The translations under genes and the position numbers were made by a program. The notes beneath the pieces are model-generated. The model was not told the DNA's origin, made no database searches, and was given only the letters and a program-made list of their open reading frames with translations. A stretch of 64,000 nt of DNA, from positions 250,509,882 through 250,573,881 of the forward strand of contig CM041782.1 in NCBI GenBank assembly GCA_023374045.1, read 5' to 3'. Below, in pieces: positions 48,442-57,823 of this stretch; within the stretch, counting starts at the first letter, position 1; each line of letters begins with the position of its first letter. Source of the stretch: Limonium bicolor (Eukaryota; Streptophyta; Magnoliopsida; Caryophyllales; Plumbaginaceae).

Positions 48442-48721
48442 GAGTGTTATCACGCGGCATCTCGCGTTGCGATCACTTGCCAACTTCGGGAGGAAGAAAC
48501 CGCGCTTAAGCGCAAGGCCAACAACAAGAACACTAGTGCCGAGGAGCAGAACCAGGGAAAGAGCTGGAAAAAGAAGAAAGGGAATTTCTTTCAGCAATCC
48601 CAAAAGAAATTCCCAAGTGAGAGTAGTGCCCACACTGATAAGGGCAACCCGGTTGAGATTCTTCAGCTAGGTTCATCTGCACCGGTGGCTGCGAAGCCAC
48701 TGAGATCACACCCACCTAAAG

Positions 48722-48807
48722 GTAAACTCCTATTCCCAAATTCGTATTCGTACAAGTATCATATCTAGTATATCCACGCACAAATGTGCTAACTCTCTAA
48801 ACCTTAG
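48722..48807 (+). other. Candidate spliceosomal intron 2 in gag
   Basis: The donor is CCTAAAG/GTAAAC, the branch-like TGCTAACTC fits the plant consensus well, and the acceptor is AACCTTAG/GT. It is 86 bp, not a multiple of three. Removal restores the frame into the zinc knuckles. Confidence 0.78.
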
Positions 48808-49152
48808 GTTCTGGCTCCGGTTTCACTAAGAACTTCACCGATGGCCGCACCTACGTGTGCAGAAAGTGCAACCAAGACCATCCCGGCAAGGATTGCTATG
48901 GGAGAGAAATCAAGTGCTACAACTGTCAGAAACCGGGACATAGAGCGAATATGTGCCCAGAAATTGCCAAGCCAAAAGGGAACTTCCAGAGCTATAAGCA
49001 GAGGGAAGGCAAGGAGGTTGCATCTGGCGATGCACCAGCCTAGCAGGCACCACAGGGACAGGGATCCCGGGGACCTCAGAGGGGTGTACCTCAGAGGCAG
49101 CCTGTCTTGCATGTCATTGACCGTGACGGGTCCGGTTCTAAGTCCGGCTCAG

Positions 49153-50187
49153 GTAACTGATCTAAACCTTTAATCCTTGAGAAGCATGACTAAGTATTAG
49201 AGTAATCGTATGAGTGAATGCATGAGTAAATGAATTGAAGTGTGTATTGAGCATGAAATGAAGTAGTTGAAACTAGTACTCACCGTAGATGAAATTCACA
49301 ACCATAGGAAATTTTAGTATCTGCTATCCGATACCGGTAAACCTGAATCAATAAGAGATTGACATCACCAATCACTACTACACCAACGAGCAGTGTCAGG
49401 TCATCCGACCAGGTATGATTCTATTAAAAAAATACCTGACACCTAAAGCACAAATTTCTATCATCCGACGATGCAACGAACTAGGAACGGGTCAAGGAGG
49501 ATTTTATACACCCGAATTCCCCGGTGGAGCGAAGATGAAGCTGAAAATGATGTGCTTGGGAAAGGATTGGAGTCCTTATACCAAGACATATCAAGAGACA
49601 CGAACATAAGACGGAGCGACGCCACCGACAATACCTCCAAAATTTCAACACTTGTCACATAAGCAGTAGAACTTGCACAACAATGCGAATATGATCCGAT
49701 CCCCGCGATTGAAGCGGACTTTTGTATCGTCAACTTCTATAATAAAGAAGGACGACTTGGGTTACACCAAGACAAGGACGAGACAGCGGGATCTCTTGAA
49801 CAAGGAGTGCCCGTAGTGTCTTGGTCCATTGGTGATGGCACCATATTTTTGTATAGCGAGCAGAAGCGTGTGGACCTCGCACAGAAATTGGTATTGAGAT
49901 CAGGAAATGTCCTAATCATGGGTAGAAACTCTAGGATGCTGTATCACGGGATCAAAAAGATCAAGTTGAATACGGCACCGCCGGCAATAATCAATGCCAC
50001 CCAAATGAAACCAGGACGCCCGAACCTTACCTTTAGGAAGTATCAAATTCCAAGTATCATGTAATGTATTAGTAACGTGTATTAGAGACGCGGTATGTAT
50101 GATGGTTGGTTTATCAATAAAGAGCAGTGTTGATTTGAATTCCACTTGTGTCCACCATCATTACTTAACCACTTGTGAATTCAATAG
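49153..50187 (+). other. Candidate intron 3 containing the AlkB-like ORF
   Basis: The donor is GGCTCAG/GTAACT and the acceptor AATTCAATAG/GT, with branch-like TACTTAACC about 24 bases upstream. It is 1035 bp. Removing it joins the end of gag (phase 1) to the protease exon in frame. An internal acceptor-like ACCGTAG at 49282-49288 lies immediately before the ATG of the AlkB-like ORF, so alternative splicing could expose that ORF. Confidence 0.6.
49289..50064 (+). pseudogene. AlkB-like 2OG-Fe(II) dioxygenase captured by a retrotransposon
   Basis: Proteins of this family use Fe(II) and 2-oxoglutarate to demethylate nucleic acids. From the ATG at 49289 the block reads through RPGMILLKKYLTPKAQ, ELGTGQGGFYTPEFPGGAKM and MMCLGKDWSPYTK, then VNFYNKEGRLGLHQDKDE, PVVSWSIGDGTIFLY, SRMLYHG and GRPNLTFRKY, an order that fits plant nuclear AlkB homologues. 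The metal ligands HxD (codons 49765-49773) and the distal His (49945-49947), and the Arg-x5-Arg of 2-oxoglutarate binding (50017-50037), are all present. Damage: in-frame TAA at 49352 and 49606-49608, and a one-base loss near 49662. The end is TAA at 50062-50064. It is not in frame with gag, so it would be a separate ORF. A host origin is likelier than a viral one, by inference. Confidence 0.85.
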
Positions 50188-50498
50188 GTTGTGGACTCGG
50201 TACCGAAGGTATCCTGAGTATCCTCACCAAAGTACAAGCCGGCAAAAGCGGCACCATCTTAACGGGAACCTTCCTAGTGAACGGCATTGATGCCACAGTG
50301 TTATTCGACTCCGGCGCCTCTCACACCTTCGTATCACCATCTTTTATGAAGAGGTTGAAGCTAGACGTGGATGAGCTACCGAATTTTCTGGTTACTCTCC
50401 CATCGAAGGAGTGAGTAAAGTGCACCAAGTATTACAAAGCAGCCACAATCCGAATCAAAGGCGAAGCGTTTCCCATCTCCTTCATCGAGTTTAATGGA
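50188..50498 (+). pseudogene. Aspartic protease of the chromovirus
   Basis: The retropepsin active site FDSGASHTFVS has its Asp codon at 50307-50309. The frame (shared by all of pol) is broken by TGA at 50412-50414 and continues through [20 protein letters not shown] to the ILG-like [13 protein letters not shown] near 50504-50540. CGA to TGA is a plausible origin for the stop. The protease would process gag-pol. The preceding AG at 50186-50187 is the proposed acceptor joining it to gag. Confidence 0.88.
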
Positions 50499-52139
50499 TT
50501 GGGATTCGACTTGATAATCGGAATGAATTGGTTGGAGCGGCACAAGGGTAGAATCCTATGCGCCGAGCATCGATTGCTGCTCAAGAGTCCTTCTAGAGTT
50601 ACTGTATCTTACCGCCAGAGACCGAGAGAGCCTTCGACCACAGTCATCTCCGCTATGGCCATGTACCGGGAGCTCATAAAGGGTCATGAAGTATATTTAT
50701 GTTATATACAAGACCTGGAGAGAGATCCAGAGTTCAGTGATGATGTACCGATTGTATCTGAATTTCCCGATGTATTCCCTAAGGAGCTACCCGGCATGCC
50801 ACCTCAGAGAGCGGTTGAATTTGAGATTGACCTCTTGCCAGGTACCGGTCCCATTGCTAGGGCCCCGTACCGTATGGCACCTGCTGAAATGACAGAGTTG
50901 AAAGAGCAGTTACGTGACCTACTCGACAAAGGGTTTATACGCCCGAGCGTATCACCCTGGGGAGCACCGGTTCTCTTTGTGAAGAAGAAGGATGGTAGTC
51001 TCCGACTTTGTATTGACTACCGCGAGCTGAATGCAGTTACAGTCAAGAATAAATACCCATTGCCACGCATCGACGACCTATTCGACCAGCTGAAAGGAGC
51101 CTCAGTCTTCTCCAAGATCGACCTCCGTTCTGGGTATCATCAGATTGCTATCAGAGAGCAAGAGATTGAGAAAATGGCATTCCGTACCAGATATGGCCAC
51201 TACGAATTCACTGTTATGCCATTCGGTTTGTCAAACGCACCGGCAAAATTCATGGATCTCATGAATCGACTATTCAGTGAGCAGTTGGACACTTCAGTTG
51301 TTGTCTTCATCGACGACATCCTTGTACACTCCAAATCAGCAGAGGAGCATGAAATTCATTTGAGGAAAGTGCTTGAGACACTGCGCGAGAACCAGCTGTA
51401 TGCGAAGTTCTCCAAATGCGAGTTCTTGCTAGATCAGGTATCATTCCTCGGTCATGTCATCTCGAGCGCAGGTATCTCAGTTGATCCTTCTAAGATTGAA
51501 GCTGTACGATCATGGCCTAGACCCAAGACTGTTACCGACATTAGGAGCTTTCTTGGTCTAGCCGGTTACTACCGGAGATTTATAAAGGACTTCTCGAAAG
51601 TCGCTAAGCCTATGACGACACTGATGAAGAAAGATGCACCGTTTGTATGGATAGACGAGTGTGAAGTATCATTTCAGAGCCTAAAGGACTCATTGACCTC
51701 AGCGCCCATCCTTACTCTTCCAGAGGGAACAGAGGGATTTGAGGTATATTGTGATGCATCAGGCAAAGGAATGGGATGTGTACTCATGCAGCATGGCAAG
51801 GTTGTAGCTTATGCCTCCCGCCAGCTGAAAAAGCATGAGGAGAATTACCCGACTCACGACCTAGAGTTAGGAGCCATTGTCTTCGCCTTGAAGATATGGC
51901 GACACTATCTCTATGGGGTAAGCATCACCATCTACTCCGACCATAAGAGCTTACAGTATGTATTCACGCAGAAAGAATTGAACTTGAGACAGAGAAGGTG
52001 GATGGAGTTTCTTTCAGACTATGACATCGACCTACAGTATAAGGAAGGGAAGGCAAACGTTGTAGCCGACGCCCTGAGTCGTCGAGCACACTCACTCCAT
52101 TCGCTACTCGCTTCTTCTAGCTTGGTTGACGAGGTGTGA
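50499..52139 (+). CDS. Reverse transcriptase-RNase H of the chromovirus
   Basis: A 546-codon open segment of pol. RT motifs include [51 protein letters not shown] and [12 protein letters not shown] with catalytic Asp codons 51312-51317. The thumb/connection has [17 protein letters not shown]. RNase H has [33 protein letters not shown] and [11 protein letters not shown], then [16 protein letters not shown]. It ends with TGA at 52137-52139, where the related copy near 62500 reads Arg, so the stop is probably CGA to TGA rather than a gene end. As an enzyme module it looks complete. Confidence 0.93.
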   Translation: MGFDLIIGMNWLERHKGRILCAEHRLLLKSPSRVTVSYRQRPREPSTTVISAMAMYRELIKGHEVYLCYIQDLERDPEFSDDVPIVSEFPDVFPKELPGMPPQRAVEFEIDLLPGTGPIARAPYRMAPAEMTELKEQLRDLLDKGFIRPSVSPWGAPVLFVKKKDGSLRLCIDYRELNAVTVKNKYPLPRIDDLFDQLKGASVFSKIDLRSGYHQIAIREQEIEKMAFRTRYGHYEFTVMPFGLSNAPAKFMDLMNRLFSEQLDTSVVVFIDDILVHSKSAEEHEIHLRKVLETLRENQLYAKFSKCEFLLDQVSFLGHVISSAGISVDPSKIEAVRSWPRPKTVTDIRSFLGLAGYYRRFIKDFSKVAKPMTTLMKKDAPFVWIDECEVSFQSLKDSLTSAPILTLPEGTEGFEVYCDASGKGMGCVLMQHGKVVAYASRQLKKHEENYPTHDLELGAIVFALKIWRHYLYGVSITIYSDHKSLQYVFTQKELNLRQRRWMEFLSDYDIDLQYKEGKANVVADALSRRAHSLHSLLASSSLVDEV

Positions 52140-53567
52140 GACGCTCAGTCGAGCGACCCTTACCTAACTAAAATCAGACAAAAGATCACAGATGGTACAT
52201 TTGAGAAGAAGCAATACGATTTTAAGTTGCATGAAGATGGTCAGATTCGGCTGAATGGCAGGCTATGCGTTCCCCGAAGCAATGCTGAGCTGAAGGATCG
52301 CATCCTGCGAGAATCACATAGTTCCACATTGTCAGTCCACCCAGGAGCCTCCAAGATGTACAAAGACATGAAGAGGTACTTCTGGTGGTCTGGAATGAAG
52401 TCAGATGTGACAGAGTATGTATTGAGATGCTTGACATGCCAGAAAGTAAAGTTTGAACATCGTAGACCGGGCGGAATGGTACAATCGATGCCAGTTCCGG
52501 AGTGGAAATTTCATGATATCTCCATGGATTTTGTTGTAGGACTCCCACCTGCTAGAGGAGGACTCAACATGATCAGGGTTGTAGTTGATCGCCTTACCAA
52601 GGTTGCCCGATTCATACCGATGAAGGACACCTGGAAGGTAGTGAAGCTTGCAGAGCTATTCGACAGGGAGATTATCAGACACCACGTAGTCCCGAAGACT
52701 ATAGTATTTGACCGCGACACCAGATTTCTTTCAAGATACTGGAGAGCTACACGGGAAGCGTTGGGTACATAATTGAAGTTGAGTACCGCCTTCCACCCTC
52801 AGACCGACGGTCAGACAGAAAGGACCATCCAGACACTGGAGGACATGCTGAGAGCATGTGCCTTAGACTTTCAGGGGAGTTGGTTAGACAAGCTTCACCT
52901 TATCGAGTTTTCATACAATAATAGCTATCATGCTTCTATTAAGATGTCGCCTTTCCAAGCTCTATACGGTAGACCTTGTTGTACACCCTTGTGTTGGGAT
53001 GAGTCAAGTGAAGCGGTCATCATAGGACCGGAGTACCTTGAGCAAGTGCAAGCTGAAGTTCAGCAAATTCGAGCCAATATGAAGGCAGCCCAAGATAGAC
53101 AGAAATCCTATGCGGATGTGCGACGACGCGACCTTGAGTTCGCCGTGGGCGACCAAGTGTTCTTGTACGTTTCACCTATGAAGGGTGTCTTCCGTTTTGG
53201 TTAGAAGGGCAAGCTAAGCCCAAAGTTTGTAGGGCCGTATGCTATCACCGAAAGAGTTGGAGTTGTAGCCTACAGGTTAGCACTACCTGAGGACTTGGGA
53301 TGTGTCCATGAAGTATTTCATGTGTCACAACTCAAGAAGTACATTGCTGATCCTTCTCATGTCCTAGAGCCTGAGAGATTATCCATTGAGCCGACCATGA
53401 GATATGTCGAGACCCCTGTGAGAATCCTTGATAGGAAGACCAGAGACACTCGCCATAAGTCTATACGAATGGTGAAGGTCCTATGGTCAAACCATGATGT
53501 CGAAGAAGCGACATGGGAGTTGGAAGATGCCATGAAGGCGAAATACCCACAGTTATTCATAGACTAG
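52140..53567 (+). pseudogene. Integrase and chromodomain of the chromovirus
   Basis: This continues in the pol frame. The zinc-binding H2C2 part is around 52310-52445 (SSTLSVHPGASKMYKDMKRY ... CLTCQKVKFEH). The catalytic core has ISMDFVVGLPP (Asp codon 52527-52529), FDRDTRF (52710-52712) and [11 protein letters not shown] (Glu codon 52818-52820), giving D-x35-E. Stops are TAA at 52770-52772 and TAG at 53202-53204 (probably from CAG). The C-terminal module and chromodomain (RMVKVLWSNHDVEEATWELE) end at 53565-53567. Chromodomains in this lineage are fused to integrase and thought to guide insertion to heterochromatin. Confidence 0.92.
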
Positions 53568-53998
53568 ATAGTCTAGCATTTAGTAGATACGGGTACGGGG
53601 CGTACCCCTTTTAAGGGGGGTAGAGCCTTTTTGCTTTTGCATTGCTTCGGGTTAGCATTGCATAGTGTGTAGGTACCGTAGTATGTTTTGATGGCACATG
53701 TAGTGCGGAGTGTATGTGGTGTGTATGTGTAATGTGCAATGTATTGATGTGTATGTACGATGTGTGATGTATTCGTGTAATGTGTATTGTGGATTGCAAT
53801 GGTGTATTGTGTGATGGTATGTATGGAAATGGTGAATTGTGTATGTGAATTCTTATGATGCTTGAACTGTGTATGTTTGCAATGTGAAAGAAGTAAACAC
53901 CTCATAGGTGGTAGGAAGACACATTATGGCAATTAGTTTGCCTAATGAGTAGAATTATTAAACCTTTAACCTTGAGCAACTATGAGGGCAAAGTTTCA
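53568..53998 (+). other. 3' untranslated region of the chromovirus
   Basis: No gene was seen. TTTTAAGGGGGGTAGAGCC near 53609-53627 is a second PPT-like tract about 390 bases before the real one. A GT-rich segment (TGTGTATGTG words) covers about 53695-53880. Confidence 0.65.
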
Positions 53999-54012
53999 TA
54001 AGGGGGGTAGAT
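53999..54012 (+). promoter_or_regulatory. Polypurine tract of the chromovirus
   Basis: TAAGGGGGGTAGAT directly precedes the 3' LTR start TGAAATACCCC. Confidence 0.85.
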
Positions 54013-57000
54013 TGAAATACCCCGTAATTAAAAATAGTGATTAATTAGGCTAATAAATAATTTTAGAAGCTTAATTAAGTCTAAATAAATATTAGGGAAC
54101 AAATCCCAAAGAAAACGGATCCTTAAAATGGATTAAAAAACACTAACGAACATTAAAGTGCGTTTTTAGAGGTAACCGGGAAAACGTGACTTTAAGCGGG
54201 TCAAATAGACTCGTAACAATTTTAGTCAACTAAATAGTCACTAATAAATATTAGTGAAGGTTTAGGACCAATAAAATAAATAAAGTGAGAAAATAGTAAA
54301 AACTGTCAAAAACGGGAAGTTATGGGGTAAAAGGGTAAATAAAATAAGTTAGTGTGTCCACTATTGCAATTAATGTTTTAAAACCCCATGTGAGGAGGGT
54401 GTGTAACCGGCTGCATTAGTAAGCCCATACCCCTCTTCTTTACTCCTTCCTTATATGCAAAAGACAAACAAAATTAAAAAGTCAAAAAGTAACTCTCTCT
54501 CTCCTCTCTCACAAAACCCACGTACTGCTTCTTCTTCTTCCTCTCTGGTTCCAGCGATGGAGATTTGAGAAAACTCCTCACACAGAGCCACTTCCTCTCA
54601 ATCTTTGAAACCTCAAACCACCACCAAATGCTACAAAAACCATACCGTTGAATTCGTATCGTCAAGGAGATCATCCTACACCCTTCAAAAATCTAAAACC
54701 ACCAACTTTATTTTTGAGGGTATTATCGTTTAAGAGCTTCAGGAGCACCATTTCAAGATCTACATTCTTCTCCATGTTCTAAGGTAAGAAGTAGACCCAA
54801 GCTTCACTCTTTTCCACTTTTCCTTACAAAAATGCAAAACTCATGTACGTACTACTATTCCATTACTCAGCCGGTTTGGCATTTCAAAGTGGAGTTGAAG
54901 CCTTGTCATTTTCTACTCAAAAACTCCATTAGAAACTCAAGGTAAGATCTCCTAAGAGTTTAAATAGGTTCTCATAAGTTAAGGTTTAACACGTGAGATA
55001 TAAAAACTTACTAGTTTGGTGTGTATGTGTGTACCTTGTTACATGGTGTAGCTTGGTTTAAATAAATCAAGAAAATGAAGAAGGAAAGAGGAGCAAGAAA
55101 GGAGAAGGAGGAGAAAAGGGAAAGAAACAAGGAAATCAAGGTAATGAGAAGCCTCTATATAATTTTTAATGTTTGTGTATGTGTAGGTAAATTGTTTTAG
55201 CAATGAACTAAACCACTGTAACCTTAGGAAAAGAATGGGTACATTAATGTGAATGGTAGTTGTAGTTTGAAGTTTTTGAAAACAAGAAAATAATATGCCA
55301 AGTGTAAATGTTGAGTGTGCAGGAGGTATTAGAAATATATGTGAGAATAATGTATATGTTGAACAGGTTGTGAATATATTGAGTGTGCAAAATTATGTGG
55401 TGAGAATACTTAGAATTGTAGGGAACCGCTGTCAAAATTTGTTTAGGAGTGTAGAGTCTTGGTTGATGTAGGAAAAGAAAGAAACAGAAGAGAATTGCAG
55501 AGAAGCAAAGAATGGGATTTTTCACTTTGTTGTGTAACAGGAAAGGAAATGTAGTTGAGTGGAGTGTAAATGGTAAAACGTGAGTCGTCAAACTAAGTTA
55601 GGATAGATTGAGAGTCATTTAGTTAGTGGGGAGAAGAATGGAAGAGTCTGTAGCATTAGTTGAAGAAGTAGAAATGTAACAGAGGAAGAAAACTCACAGT
55701 GAATGTGTAAATGTAACAGATTTTTATAGTGTTGGTTTAGGCTAGTTTAAAATGCTTAAACAAAGTTAAAACATGTTAGATTATATGTAGAAATATTAGG
55801 GAAGAGATTGGTAGAAGTTTGGAATTGAAACAAGTGCAAAATCTTACATAAATTGGAATATTGTAACTAGTCCGGGTTTGCAAACCAGCATACAAACCCG
55901 GACTAGCATGAAAACTCGACAGAAGTTTTACAAAGGAGTGGTCCGGGTTTACAAACCAAGACACTAACCCGGACCACCCCAAAAACATACCCGTAACATA
56001 CCAAAACAAGTGGTCCGGGTTTGCAAAGTAGTACACAAACCCGGACCACACGAAAAACTTACCCGTAACTCACAAAGACATGTGGTCCGGGTTTGTATAC
56101 TAGGGTATAAACCCGGACCATGCAAGAAACTTACCCGAGGACTGTCCCAGCGTGTTGGTCCGGGTTTGTAAACCCGGACCAACCCAAAATCTCTACAGAA
56201 TGTGTTTTAAAGTGTAGGTAAGGATGGGTAATAATGGGTAATGATATTATAAGATGATTAAGACATAATTAATGATGTTTAAAGGTCATTAAGGCCATAA
56301 ACAAGTTTAGAAAATAATTTTAAGTATGTAACTTAAGTAAATGTATTTGAACAATAATGAAATAGTAAGTATAAACCAGGAAATATTAGTAAAGTAATTA
56401 GTAAGGATAAGAAATGGTAATTGACCACCCAATTGTATGTATATGTTAGGACTTGGATTGTGAACATCGGAGGAACGTCGGATACAAGTACAACGGTGAA
56501 CGGTATGAATTCCTCATGCCCCGTATGCTACCTTGGTTACTCTGATTTGTGTGTTGTGTGCTAATTGATCACTAAATAAGATAAATGCACGAATCGGAGT
56601 TATTATGCTTACTTGTGAATATGTAGTGTTGTATCTTGTTGAATATTGTCCTTAAATCATAGTTTGTATAATTCATGAAATGTATGGATGATAATGAATG
56701 TGTGTATGCTTGTTGTATTGCATTGTGACCGAATATTATTTGTGATTGGACTTCTATTTGATTCCTAACAAGCTAACCAATCTAACTTAATAAATTGGTA
56801 ATTAAATTGGAATGAGTAGAAGTCCGATATAGTTTCGGCCACGCGTGAGGATGAGGCGACACAAGAGGTTGGATCCGATTCCTGACTCTTAAACTAGTCC
56901 GTGGCCCAAACCCCTTAAATGGGTAGCATCCCGGATTGGTGAGTCAAGTAAATCCCGTGGTGGGGCGGTGTAGTCCCCGGGCCGGAGGTCATACCGACTT

Positions 57001-57823
57001 AACATGAGTAAGAGTAAGTAAGTAAGAATGAGTAAACAAGTATGGTAAAGTAAGTAAGTGTAAGTAAGGTGTAATGAGTAAAAGAGTAAACAGCATTCCG
57101 ATTAACCCGGATGCATAATTTGGCTAACCCTTTGGAAGGTAAGCATTGTGTGTACCATTGTATTGTTGTTTGGATTATGTATGGTATTGAGCATGATTGT
57201 ATGATGTATGTAAAGCATGTATGTACGAAATTAATGAACCGCATGTCTTATTGACCTTAAATAGTCGGCGTGCCCTTGTTAGCACTCGGTATATGCGGAG
57301 TTTATGCGCAGCTTTTGCTGAGCCCCTTGGGGCACCGTTTTTAACATAATGCAGGTACTCGTGAAGGATGAAGATTAGGAGATTTAGGATGATTTCTTTT
57401 TGTCTGTAATGAACGAATTATGAATGGTGTACTAAGTAGTACACGGCTATAGGGTTTTGTTAGCCGGTGTACCATGGTGTACACCTTTTTGGATAATGAT
57501 AGGATGGTGAATTGGTATAGATGACTAGTTGTTTTAAACTCATTTTTTTGGAAGCTAGTAGAAGTATGTAATTGAATACACTTAAATACTCGGTAATCCA
57601 TTAATGTAAGCGAATGGTATTTTGTGTTAAGTAAGCAATGTTTTAGTAGCTCGGTATACTTAGGCATCAGACCGTCACTGTATTGTAGAGTAAGCCTTGC
57701 TAGCTGTATGGGCAGTTAGCGGCGTTGTATCACCCGCCGTAGTAGTAGTATTTCCGCTGCGAGTAACTTTGATTACTGGGATGATTGGACGGTAAGTACA
57801 GGATTAGCGGTAGGGGTGTTACA
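54013..57823 (+). repeat. 3' LTR of the 14.2 kb element
   Basis: 3811 bases from TGAAATACCCC to GTGTTACA, followed by the ATAAT duplication. The first ~420 bases differ from the 5' LTR at about 18 positions by eye. It carries the same five-hairpin array at 55869-56180. No gene was recognised. Confidence 0.95.
55869..56180. repeat. GGTCCGGG hairpin array, 3' LTR
   Basis: Five hairpins in the same order and spacing as at 45479-45797. Some arms that are mismatched in the 5' LTR are perfect here (for example GGTCCGGG where the 5' LTR has GGTCTGGG), so pairing is kept despite substitutions elsewhere. Confidence 0.92.

Larger units (their letters stand above)
47680..49152 (+). pseudogene. gag: Chromovirus gag, three exons, one nonsense codon
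   Basis: Exons are 47680-48339, 48442-48721 and 48808-49152, split by introns of 102 and 86 bp. The frame stays open across both joints. MSGRGRGRGEASVG at 47680 is the likely start; an in-frame ATG at 47665 is the alternative. Residues about 70-220 form the capsid (AAYYLKDAAMDWWKLIKHDH, FESFIALL-like core). Exon 2 has the Lys-rich linker. Exon 3 has zinc knuckles CRKCNQDHPGKDC and CYNCQKPGHRANMC. A TAG follows DAPA (49041-49043, codon 392), after which the frame stays open to 49152; CAG to TAG mutation is likely, readthrough is possible. Gag would form the particle and bind element RNA. Confidence 0.88.
42175..50444 (+). repeat. Right arm of the 8.3 kb inverted duplication
   Basis: Reverse complement of 11557-19814. 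This arm is the better-preserved copy: gag exon frames are intact here but broken by one-base indels on the left. It carries the same nested junction at 43625-43630. The true extent may be larger, because the left arm is cut by a gap on one side and an insertion on the other. Confidence 0.93.
43630..57823 (+). mobile_element. Complete Tekay-like chromovirus with AlkB-like block, 14.2 kb
   Basis: Two 3.8 kb LTRs bound the element, and the 5 bp duplication ATAAT lies at 43625-43629 and 57824-57828. The internal order is initiator-tRNA-Met PBS, gag in three exons, AlkB-like ORF, protease, RT, RNase H, integrase, chromodomain, 3' UTR and polypurine tract. The chromodomain and RT type place it among chromoviruses, best fitting Tekay. 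Pol is one frame broken by four nonsense codons. The LTRs differ at about 18 of the first 420 bases, so insertion is much older than the arm duplication. The AlkB-like block and gag introns are not standard for the lineage. Confidence 0.95.

Noticed and set aside
49807..50064. A plant RNA-virus insertion as source of the AlkB-like domain
   Set aside because: The motif order resembles plant nuclear AlkB homologues and no viral replicase or other viral sequence adjoins it; not fully excluded without a phylogeny.
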